Shown here in pieces: positions 1 to 6,086 of a stretch of 18,594 nucleotides of DNA; the stretch's first letter is position 1, and each line of letters starts with the position of its first letter. Under the pieces are notes generated by a model. That model had not been told where the DNA came from and did no database searches. It worked only from the letters and a program-made list of their open reading frames with translations. The DNA comes from Betaproteobacteria bacterium (GTDB taxonomy: Bacteria; Pseudomonadota; Gammaproteobacteria; Burkholderiales; Burkholderiaceae_C), in contig RFWA01000013.1 in NCBI GenBank assembly GCA_009922295.1, positions 1 through 18,594 of the forward strand, in the 5' to 3' direction. Made by a program: the position numbers and the translations under genes.

Positions 1-67
1 GAAAGGATTCGAACCTTCGACCCCTTGCACCCCATGCAAGTGCGCTACCAGGCTGCGCCACACACCG
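1..67 (-). tRNA. tRNA-Pro (anticodon GGG), 3' end cut by window edge
   Basis: Read on the minus strand, positions 67 to 1 fold as a tRNA: acceptor 5' strand CGGTGTG (67-61), a D arm with GCGC...GCGC and TGGTA, an anticodon stem CTTGC/GCAAG closing the 7-base loop ATGGGGT (anticodon GGG, proline), and a T arm with the loop TTCGAAT. The T stem ends in a G-T wobble. The first window base pairs with the last base of the 5' acceptor strand, so about ten 3' bases (the rest of the acceptor strand, discriminator and CCA) lie outside the window. It decodes CCC/CCU proline codons. Confidence 0.93.
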
Positions 68-79
68 ATCAAGCCTGCA

Positions 80-85
80 ATTATA
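80..85 (-). promoter_or_regulatory. -10 element of the tRNA-Pro promoter
   Basis: A perfect TATAAT on the minus strand lies 12 bases before the mature 5' end of tRNA-Pro, which would place the transcript start about 6 bases before the tRNA. No good -35 hexamer is visible 16-18 bases upstream (the region reads CCGGTT). The call therefore rests on the -10 match and its position in the short gap between the MerR-type gene and the tRNA. Confidence 0.5.
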
Positions 86-129
86 ACTGGTCTGCCAGGC
101 CTAACCGGGCAAAAACCAACGAGACCCGA

Positions 130-556
130 CTAGTAGGAGAGTGAGAGCAAATCACGAATTTCAAACAGCTCACGCCTCAATGAGACCATTTGATCGGCGG
201 CGCTGGCGATGGGGTGCGCAAGTGTACCGGGACCCAACTCGTCATGCCCAGGCAGTCGGCTATCCATGGCATCGAATTCTTCAACACCGTCGAGCAACAC
301 TTCGCCGTTGCGCTTTTTATCTCTTTCGGACTGGATGATTTCCTGCATCCTGTTGCGCGCGCCACTGATGGTGAACCCTTGGTCGTAGAGCAGGTCACGG
401 ATGCGCCGAATCATCAACACCTCATGATGCTGGTAGTAGCGGCGGTTGCCACGCCGCTTCATGGGCCGTAACTGCGTATTTCACACCGCACAGGTCTCCC
501 ACTTCACCAATGGTGAAATAGCGTTTGGCAGGAATGGGCGGGAGAGATATCTCCAT
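130..556 (-). pseudogene. MerR-family transcriptional regulator, disrupted by a 32-nt deletion
   Basis: Two reading frames together encode a MerR-type regulator of the kind that follows ihfA in many beta- and gammaproteobacteria. The frame starting at ATG 556 gives 26 codons, including KRYFTIGEVGDLCGVK, the N-terminal helix-turn-helix. The frame then shifts: QLRPMKRRGNRRYY and the rest of the protein continue in another frame from 474 to the TAG stop at 130-132. Relatives have about 12 residues (PxVLRYWEQEFT) between VK and QL, 36 nt; here only 4 nt (475-478) remain, a net loss of 32 nt. The missing part is the hallmark LRYWE segment, so neither frame should give a DNA-binding protein. A shorter ATG at 462 could still give a 110-residue C-terminal piece with the effector or dimerisation part. 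No strong ribosome binding site precedes 556. A collapsed assembly rather than a true mutation is possible. Confidence 0.82.
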
Positions 557-646
557 TGAAATCAATGCGGTGAAGGCGAAAGCTGTGAGGTTACTCTAAG
601 CTGGGCCCTACTGTAAAGCCACAAATGAGGCGCACAAGAAAATCAA

Positions 647-994
647 TCAGCGAAGCGGGCCCGACATCTCAAACACAGCGCCATCGTCTTGAATCTGCTC
701 TTTGAGTTTTTGGCTGGCGTGAAAGGTGACCACCCTACGTGCGTCGATCGGTATCGCCTCGCCGGTTCGTGGGTTTCGGCCGGGACGCGGCGCCTTGGTG
801 CGAATCTGGAAATTACCAAAGCCGGTGATCTTGACGTCCTGCCCGTCCACCAGACTTGCCGACACCAAGTTAAAGAAGGCATCGACCATGTCCTTGGACT
901 CGCGCTTGTTCAATCCGATCTGCTCAAACAAAAGCTCTGCCAGTTGAGCTTTGGTCAGCGCCGGGGTCTCCAAGCTGTCAACAGAAATATCCAT
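647..994 (-). CDS. ihfA: Integration host factor subunit alpha
   Basis: A small nucleoid protein of the HU/IHF family that pairs with IHF-beta, bends DNA sharply at specific sites, and serves recombination, replication and sigma54 promoters. The 115-residue product contains the family core: LTKAQLAELLFEQIGLNKRE near the N terminus, the turn ITGFGNFQ, and the beta-arm motif RPGRNPRTGE with the proline that intercalates into DNA. I chose ATG 994 because AAGGA sits 5 bases upstream; an in-frame TTG at 1033 would add 13 residues unlike IHF and would overlap the end of pheT. Its place directly after pheT is the classic order pheST-ihfA, which supports alpha rather than beta or HU. It is probably cotranscribed with pheT. 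Confidence 0.95.
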   Translation of the reverse strand: MDISVDSLETPALTKAQLAELLFEQIGLNKRESKDMVDAFFNLVSASLVDGQDVKITGFGNFQIRTKAPRPGRNPRTGEAIPIDARRVVTFHASQKLKEQIQDDGAVFEMSGPLR

Positions 995-1029
995 CGCGTC
1001 CTTGTGGTGTCTTGTGCTGCAGTTAGGCG

Positions 1030-3471
1030 TCAATCCCGCTGTCGAGCGCCGACCTGTTCGGCCAACGTCGCCAGCACAGCGTCAACTGCAGCTTCAATCT
1101 GCGCTTCCGTCAAAGTCGCATCATCACTATTTAGCGTCAATCGAAGGGCCATACTTTTTGGGGCCGCTGCGGCCTTAAGCGTCGGGTCGGCTTGCGCAGC
1201 AGCTTTTGGGCGGTAAATGTCGAACAGCAGAGCATCGCGCAGCAAGCCCCCTGTCGGAGCCGCCCAAACTGCACGCAACAGGTCGGCGTGGGACTGTGCC
1301 TCGTGCACCCAAACCGCGATGTCGCGCTGCACGGGTTGGTGTTTGGCAACGGCCTGGAACACCGGTACATGCCGCTGCAACACCGCGTCGAGCTCCAGCT
1401 CAAACATCACTGGTGCTTGCGCCAAATCGTAGCCCTGGCGCCAACGCGGGTGCAATTCACCCACAAAGCCGATCGCCCGGTCGCCCAGCAACACGCGGGC
1501 GCAGCGGCCAGGGTGCATGGCGGGGTGCTCAGCGGGCTCGAACAGGGGCTGAGCCGGCGACAGCAGGGCTTCGATATCGCCTTTGATGTCGAAAAAGTCG
1601 GCGCCCTGCTCCGGCTGTCCCCATTGCATCACATTGGTATTGCCGCAGGCCAGACCTGCAACATGCATAGGCTGATGAAAACCTTGCACGGAGACATCGC
1701 TGTCTGGCACCGAAGCATCGCGCAGAAAGACACGGCCCAGTTCAAACACACGCACCCGTTGGGCCTTGCGGTCCAGGTTAAATTTCAAAACCTGCAGCAG
1801 CGAGCCGAGCAAGGAGGATCGCATGACACTCATCTGGCTGGCGATTGGGTTAAGGAGTTTGATCGGCTGGGGGTTGCCAGCCAACTCATGTTCCCAACGC
1901 GCTTCAACAAAACTGAAATTGATGGTTTCCTGGTAGCCGAGAGCGGCAAGGTTGCGCCTCACGGCAAAGGAACTACGCTGTGCCTCGGGGCGGATCTTGG
2001 CCGTGATGGGCGCCAAGGGCGGCGTGTGTGGCAGTTGGTTGTAGCCCACCATGCGCGCCACCTCCTCAATCAGGTCCTCCTCGATCTGCAGGTCAAATCT
2101 GTAGGGCGGCGGCAGCACAGTGATGACGCCGTCGGACTCGGTCAAGGGCAGGCCCAGGCGGGTCAGCGCCTGCACACACTGCGCTTGGGTTAGTGGCATG
2201 CCAATAATTTTGGCGGCCCTAGCCACACGAAGTTGTACTGGCGAGGCCTTGGGAAGACTAACTTGCTGGTCGTCGACCGGACCACAGGCCGTGTCGGGCG
2301 TGCCACAGATGTCGATGATCAGTTGCGTGATGCGTTCGATGTGTTCCACGGTTTGGCTTGGGTCCACGCCGCGCTCAAAACGATGCCCTGCATCCGTCGA
2401 GAAATTAAAGCGGCGCGAGCGCCCCGCGATGGCTTTGGGCCACCAGAACGCCGCTTCGACGTATATATGCTGAGTGTCGTCCGATACAGCTGTGGCGTCG
2501 CCGCCCATGATGCCGGCCAGCGACTCGACCTGGTGCGCATCGGCAATGACGCCCACTTGATCATCCACTGTGACTGTGTTGCCATTAAGGAGCTTGAGCT
2601 GTTCTCCAGTTCGGCCCCAACGCACGTCCAGGCCGCCTTGAATTTTGTCCAGATCAAAGATATGCGACGGCCGCCCGAACTCGAACATCACGTAATTGGA
2701 AATGTCCACCAGAGCCGTGACGCTGCGCTGGCCGCAACGCGCCAAGCGCTCCACCATCCACTGGGGGGTGTTAGCGCGGGTGTTGACATTGCGAATTATC
2801 CGACCAGAAAAACGACCGCACAGCTCAGGCGCGCTGACCTTGACGGCCAGCGTTTCTCGGCTGCCAGGCGAAATGGCCGGGAATTGACAGGTCTTGAGCG
2901 GCGCCCCCGTCAAGGCTGCCACCTCCCGTGCCACACCGTACACGCTGAGGCAATGCGCCAAATTGGGCGTGAGCTTGAGCGTGAACAGGGTGTCATCCAG
3001 ATTAAGGCAGGTCCGGACATCCTGGCCCAGCGGTGAATCAGCAGCAAGCTCAAGGAGCCCACCATGGTCGTCCGAGAGCTTGAGCTCTCGGGCCGAGCAC
3101 AGCATGCCCTCGCTCTCAACACCACGAAGCTTGCCGACCTTGATCAGAAAGGGCTTGCCATCTTCGCCGGGGGGTAACTCTGCGCCAACCAGGGCGCACG
3201 GCACGCGGATGCCGACCCGGGCATTGGGCGCCCCACAAACGATATTGAGGGTTTGGGGCTGACCCACGTTGACCTTGCAAACGCGTAGTCGGTCGGCGTT
3301 GGGATGCTGGACCGCCTCAACGATCTCCCCCACGACAATTCGGTTGAACGACGGCGCAACAGGTTTGAGTTCCTCGACTTCCAGCCCGGCCATGGTCAGG
3401 GTCTCGGCGAGTTGCTCGGTCGACATCAGGGGGTTGCAGAACTCACGCAACCAAGATTCAGGGAATTGCAT
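1030..3471 (-). CDS. pheT: Phenylalanyl-tRNA synthetase beta subunit
   Basis: The large subunit of the cytosolic alpha2-beta2 enzyme that charges tRNA-Phe; it holds the editing site and much of the tRNA contact surface. The 813-residue product has the normal family length (about 790-815). It begins MQFPESWLREF, followed by the EMAP-II-like tRNA-binding fold from about residue 40 to 150 (HPNADRLRVCKV at 56-67). The central B3/4 editing and B5 regions follow, then the catalytic-like core. An FDX-ACB anticodon-binding domain covers about the last 100 residues, with QRDIAVWV and LFDIYR. It starts 15 bases after pheS ends, so the two subunits are made from one message. No frame break is seen. The stop is about 35 bases from the chosen ihfA start. 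Confidence 0.98.
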   Translation of the reverse strand: MQFPESWLREFCNPLMSTEQLAETLTMAGLEVEELKPVAPSFNRIVVGEIVEAVQHPNADRLRVCKVNVGQPQTLNIVCGAPNARVGIRVPCALVGAELPPGEDGKPFLIKVGKLRGVESEGMLCSARELKLSDDHGGLLELAADSPLGQDVRTCLNLDDTLFTLKLTPNLAHCLSVYGVAREVAALTGAPLKTCQFPAISPGSRETLAVKVSAPELCGRFSGRIIRNVNTRANTPQWMVERLARCGQRSVTALVDISNYVMFEFGRPSHIFDLDKIQGGLDVRWGRTGEQLKLLNGNTVTVDDQVGVIADAHQVESLAGIMGGDATAVSDDTQHIYVEAAFWWPKAIAGRSRRFNFSTDAGHRFERGVDPSQTVEHIERITQLIIDICGTPDTACGPVDDQQVSLPKASPVQLRVARAAKIIGMPLTQAQCVQALTRLGLPLTESDGVITVLPPPYRFDLQIEEDLIEEVARMVGYNQLPHTPPLAPITAKIRPEAQRSSFAVRRNLAALGYQETINFSFVEARWEHELAGNPQPIKLLNPIASQMSVMRSSLLGSLLQVLKFNLDRKAQRVRVFELGRVFLRDASVPDSDVSVQGFHQPMHVAGLACGNTNVMQWGQPEQGADFFDIKGDIEALLSPAQPLFEPAEHPAMHPGRCARVLLGDRAIGFVGELHPRWRQGYDLAQAPVMFELELDAVLQRHVPVFQAVAKHQPVQRDIAVWVHEAQSHADLLRAVWAAPTGGLLRDALLFDIYRPKAAAQADPTLKAAAAPKSMALRLTLNSDDATLTEAQIEAAVDAVLATLAEQVGARQRD

Positions 3472-3486
3472 AGGGCTTGACCGGTC

Positions 3487-4566
3487 TTACTCAAATTGCG
3501 ACAAAAAGCGGATATCGCCATCAAAAAACAGGCGTAAATCACTAACGCCATAGCGCAACATGGTCAAGCGGTCAGGGCCCATGCCAAAGGCAAAGCCAAT
3601 GTACCGCTCTGGATCAAGCCCCATATTGCGAATGACATTAGGGTGCACCTGGCCCGACCCTGCAACTTCCAGCCAGCGGCCGGCCAGCGGCCCCGTCTGG
3701 AACTGAATGTCGATCTCCGCGCTGGGTTCGGTGAAGGGGAAGAAGCTGGGGCGAAACCGCAGCACTAGGTCATCTGACTCAAAGAACTTTCGACAAAAAT
3801 CAGTAAAAACAAACTTCAGGTCTTTGAAGCTAACGTTTTCACCGACCCACAGCCCTTCACATTGGTGAAACATGGGCGAATGGGTGGCATCGCTGTCCAC
3901 CCGGTAGGTCCGACCAGGCGCAATCACCCGTATTTCTGGCATATCGCCTGAGAACAGACCGTCTGAGAGACGCCCCGCAGCCACATCAGCAGCACGGTGA
4001 TGTTTGACATGCTGTACCGCGTGCCGGATTTGCATGGGGCTGGTGTGGGTGCGCAGCAAATGGGGGGCTTCATCGGTGCCACCTTCAACATAAAAGGTGT
4101 CGTGCATGGACCTGGCCGGATGGTCCTGCGGCGTATTCAAGGCGGTGAAATTGAACCAATCTGTCTCGATTTCCGGTCCATCAGCTACGTCAAAGCCCAT
4201 GGACCCAAAAATGGCTTCGATTCGCTCCAGTGTGAGCGATACCGGGTGCAGACCCCCCTGCCCGCGCCGGCGACCAGGCAGCGTAACGTCCAGCGCTTCG
4301 GCTTGGAGTTGCACTTGCAGCTCAGCGTCGACCAAGGCCTGACGGCTCTGTTGCAGTGCGGCTTCAATCGCCTGCTTGACCAGATTGATCGCTGCCCCGC
4401 GCGACTTCTTTTCTTCAACAGGCAAGGCCGCCAGGGCCTTCATCAACTCTGTGATGCGGCCCGACTTACCCAGAAATAGAGCCTTGGCATTTTCCAGCTC
4501 AGCCGGCGTGACGGCTTGGGCGAAGGCGGCTCGGGCGCTCTCAGCAAGGGCATTCAACTCATTCAT
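3487..4566 (-). CDS. pheS: Phenylalanyl-tRNA synthetase alpha subunit
   Basis: The catalytic class II subunit that activates phenylalanine and transfers it to tRNA-Phe, working with PheT. The N-terminal coiled-coil tRNA arm (about residues 1-90) is followed by the class II core: motif 2 around FHQCEGLWV, the phenylalanine-pocket segment FRPSFFPFTEPSAE, and motif 3 GMGPDRLTMLRYG near the C terminus. I start at ATG 4566 (359 residues, MNELNALAES) because GAGAGA lies just upstream and relatives begin this way. An ATG 15 bases earlier at 4581 lies against the U-tract of a hairpin and has no ribosome binding site. The gene follows rplT after about 100 bases containing two hairpins, and precedes pheT closely. 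Confidence 0.97.
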   Translation of the reverse strand: MNELNALAESARAAFAQAVTPAELENAKALFLGKSGRITELMKALAALPVEEKKSRGAAINLVKQAIEAALQQSRQALVDAELQVQLQAEALDVTLPGRRRGQGGLHPVSLTLERIEAIFGSMGFDVADGPEIETDWFNFTALNTPQDHPARSMHDTFYVEGGTDEAPHLLRTHTSPMQIRHAVQHVKHHRAADVAAGRLSDGLFSGDMPEIRVIAPGRTYRVDSDATHSPMFHQCEGLWVGENVSFKDLKFVFTDFCRKFFESDDLVLRFRPSFFPFTEPSAEIDIQFQTGPLAGRWLEVAGSGQVHPNVIRNMGLDPERYIGFAFGMGPDRLTMLRYGVSDLRLFFDGDIRFLSQFE

Positions 4567-4583
4567 AAATTCTCTCGTCATTG

Positions 4584-4618
4584 AAAAAGGGCTAGTGCTT
4601 TTGCAAGCGCTAGCCCTT
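4584..4618 (-). terminator. Terminator- or attenuator-like hairpin before pheS
   Basis: Arms 4587-4600 and 4605-4618 form a 14-bp stem with one G-T wobble around a 4-base loop. In the direction of transcription the stem is followed by five Ts (4588-4584), the layout of an intrinsic terminator. It lies between rplT and pheS, and its U-tract ends 18 bases before the chosen pheS start. It could reduce or control read-through into pheST, or it could be half of a dispersed repeat (see the neighbouring hairpin). Confidence 0.6.
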
Positions 4619-4662
4619 GTCGCTGCTCACTGGATTGCTATCTATTCAGTAGCACTCCAGTG
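4587..4662. repeat. Double-hairpin intergenic element between rplT and pheS
   Basis: Two imperfect palindromes stand back to back. Arms 4628-4634/4656-4662 (CACTGGA/TCCAGTG), continuing inward after one mismatch as TGCTA/TAGCA (4636-4640/4650-4654), enclose a 9-base loop. The second is the 14-bp stem at 4587-4618 with a GCTAGCGCTTGCAA core on the minus strand. From memory, this pattern (TGCTA...TAGCA followed by GCTAGCGCTTG...AAGC.CTAG) resembles a short repeat scattered between genes in Comamonadaceae. No second copy is visible in this window, so the repeat call is inference; the hairpins themselves are seen directly. Confidence 0.5.
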
Positions 4663-4667
4663 CGGAC

Positions 4668-5027
4668 TCAAGCAGCCAGCTTGGCTTTGACCTGCTCCAC
4701 AATGCCAGCAAAGGCGGCCATGTCGTGCACGGCAATATCCGACAGCACCTTGCGGTCGATCTCGATATTGGCTTTCTTCAGGCCATTGGCGAACTGGCTG
4801 TAGGTCATGCCGCATTGACGCGCAGCAGCATTGATACGGGCGATCCACAGTTGACGGAACACGCGCTTTTTAGTGCGACGGTCACGGTAGGCATATTGCC
4901 CGGCCTTCATCACCGCTTCTTTGGCGATGCGGAAAACATTGCCGCGGCGACCACGGAAACCTTTTGCGAGGGCTAAAACTTTTTTGTGGCGGGCGCGAGC
5001 CGTTACACCACGTTTGACGCGAGGCAT
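4668..5027 (-). CDS. rplT: 50S ribosomal protein bL20
   Basis: A 119-residue, strongly basic protein that binds 23S rRNA early in assembly of the large subunit and, in E. coli, represses its own operon. The sequence matches the family end to end: MPRVKRGVTARARHKKVL at the basic N-terminal tail, KGFRGRRGNVFR, YRDRRTKKRVFRQLWI, and the C-terminal domain with GLKKANIEIDRKVLSDIAV. Length is normal (E. coli 118). It follows rpmI by about 25 bases and precedes pheS after a structured gap. Confidence 0.98.
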   Translation of the reverse strand: MPRVKRGVTARARHKKVLALAKGFRGRRGNVFRIAKEAVMKAGQYAYRDRRTKKRVFRQLWIARINAAARQCGMTYSQFANGLKKANIEIDRKVLSDIAVHDMAAFAGIVEQVKAKLAA

Positions 5028-5052
5028 GTGAGTACTCCTTGTTCGTCGTTAA

Positions 5053-5256
5053 TCAAATACCACGGCCGGGCAACATCTGCGCCATGTGACCCATATTGGT
5101 CTCATGCACAGCGGTCGAACCGCGCAACTGGCGTTTATTTTTGGTGGTCTTCTTGGTCAGAATGTGACGCTTGAAGGCATGACCGCGTTTGACGGTACCA
5201 CCAGGACGGACGCGGAAGCGTTTCTTCGCCGCGCTTTTGGTCTTCATTTTGGGCAT
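5053..5256 (-). CDS. rpmI: 50S ribosomal protein bL35
   Basis: A 67-residue basic ribosomal protein of the large subunit. MPKMKTKSAAKKRF at the N terminus and RHILTKKTTKNKRQLRG in the middle are family hallmarks. The ATG at 5256 is chosen because AAGGAG lies 7 bases upstream and the product then begins MPKMKT as in relatives; the ATG at 5262 is only one base from that Shine-Dalgarno. The gene sits between infC and rplT as in E. coli and is probably controlled together with rplT. Confidence 0.97.
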   Translation of the reverse strand: MPKMKTKSAAKKRFRVRPGGTVKRGHAFKRHILTKKTTKNKRQLRGSTAVHETNMGHMAQMLPGRGI

Positions 5257-5282
5257 TTTCATGCTCCTTCTTCATTGTGCTC

Positions 5283-5396
5283 GTGAGGCGTCTGCAAACA
5301 ATTTGCAGCCTTGTTGGCCCCGAGCCACTTTTGAGGGGACGCCCTGAAGCGCCTCACCTCTGTCACAGTCACCGGGTTGATTCGACCCAGTGACTG
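5283..5396 (-). promoter_or_regulatory. Structured infC-rpmI leader, candidate L20 autoregulatory site
   Basis: The 147 bases between the infC stop and rpmI hold several pairings. There is a hairpin at 5366-5396 (CAGTCAC/GTGACTG, then GGGT/ACCC after one mismatch) and a hairpin at 5292-5308 (CTGCAAA/TTTGCAG). A perfect long-range 8-bp match joins 5283-5290 (GTGAGGCG) and 5350-5357 (CGCCTCAC). Segment 5287-5292 can instead pair with GACGCC at 5339-5344. In E. coli, L20 represses rpmI-rplT by binding a long-range pseudoknot in this same interval. The structures are seen; the L20 role is inferred from position. Confidence 0.45.
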
Positions 5397-5403
5397 CAAT
5401 CCC

Positions 5404-5997
5404 CTAAGACGCCGCCACCGGTGCCGCGTCTGCCATGGCTTTCGCCGCTGATTTCTTCTTGCCCGGCGCGATCATCATGATCATCTGCCGCCCTTCAAGC
5501 TTTGGGAACTGTTCGATCAAAATGGTGTCGCCCAGTTCGCTCCGAATACGATTCAGCAAGGCCATGCCGATTTCTTGGTGCGTGATTTCACGACCACGAA
5601 AGCGCAAGGTGATCTTGCACTTATCCCCTTCTGACAAGAAACGCTTGATGTTGCGCATCTTGATGTTGTAGTCACCATCGTCAGTACCAGGCCGGAACTT
5701 GATTTCCTTGATTTCAATAACCGTCTGTTTGGCCTTCGCCTCCGCCGCCTTCTTCTGCTCTTGGTATTTGAACTTACCGTAGTCCATCAAACGGCAGACT
5801 GGCGGGATCGCTGTTGCTGCAATTTCAACCAGATCCACATCCAGGTCCCCTGCCATACGCAGTGCCTCCATCAGGCTCACGACCCCGAGAGGTTCGTTTT
5901 CAATGCCAGAGAGGCGGACTTCCGGGGCCATGATTTCCCGGTTCAGGCGGTGTTTGCGTTCTTCGCGGTGACGACGGTCACGAAATTCAGTAGCGAT
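5404..5997 (-). CDS. infC: Translation initiation factor IF-3, starting at an ATC codon
   Basis: IF-3 binds the 30S subunit, keeps it apart from 50S, and proofreads the start codon and initiator tRNA. The first ATG in frame (5931) would cut off the start of the N-terminal domain. Upstream, the frame continues for 22 conserved codons (RRHREERKHRLNREI, matching the RINGEI region of E. coli IF-3) back to ATC at 5997. AAAGGA lies 7 bases before that ATC, and an in-frame TGA stands two codons upstream, so no ATG, GTG or TTG is available. The resulting 197-residue protein has the N domain (EVRLSGIENEPLG), the linker KFKYQEQKKAAEAKAKQ, and the C domain with EIKFRPGTDDGDY and RFRGREITH. A rare AUU start in E. 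coli infC allows self-repression by IF-3; the ATC here suggests the same logic. Confidence 0.92.
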   Translation of the reverse strand: MATEFRDRRHREERKHRLNREIMAPEVRLSGIENEPLGVVSLMEALRMAGDLDVDLVEIAATAIPPVCRLMDYGKFKYQEQKKAAEAKAKQTVIEIKEIKFRPGTDDGDYNIKMRNIKRFLSEGDKCKITLRFRGREITHQEIGMALLNRIRSELGDTILIEQFPKLEGRQMIMMIAPGKKKSAAKAMADAAPVAAS

Positions 5998-6086
5998 GGC
6001 TCAATCCTTTATAAATTCGGCCACAAAATGAGTGACCCCAACCGCACACACCACGCGGACAAGCCTGCGACAAGCTGGGGAACAGC

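Noticed and set aside
995..1033. Longer ihfA start at TTG 1033
   Set aside because: The extra 13 residues are unlike IHF-alpha and the good Shine-Dalgarno sits before ATG 994.
1192..2193. 333-codon plus-strand open frame opposite pheT
   Set aside because: No family resemblance, and it is fully antisense to a conserved synthetase gene; shadow frame.
4567..4667. pheM-like Phe-rich leader peptide before pheS
   Set aside because: The only short frames here (for example VLLNR) contain no Phe codons.
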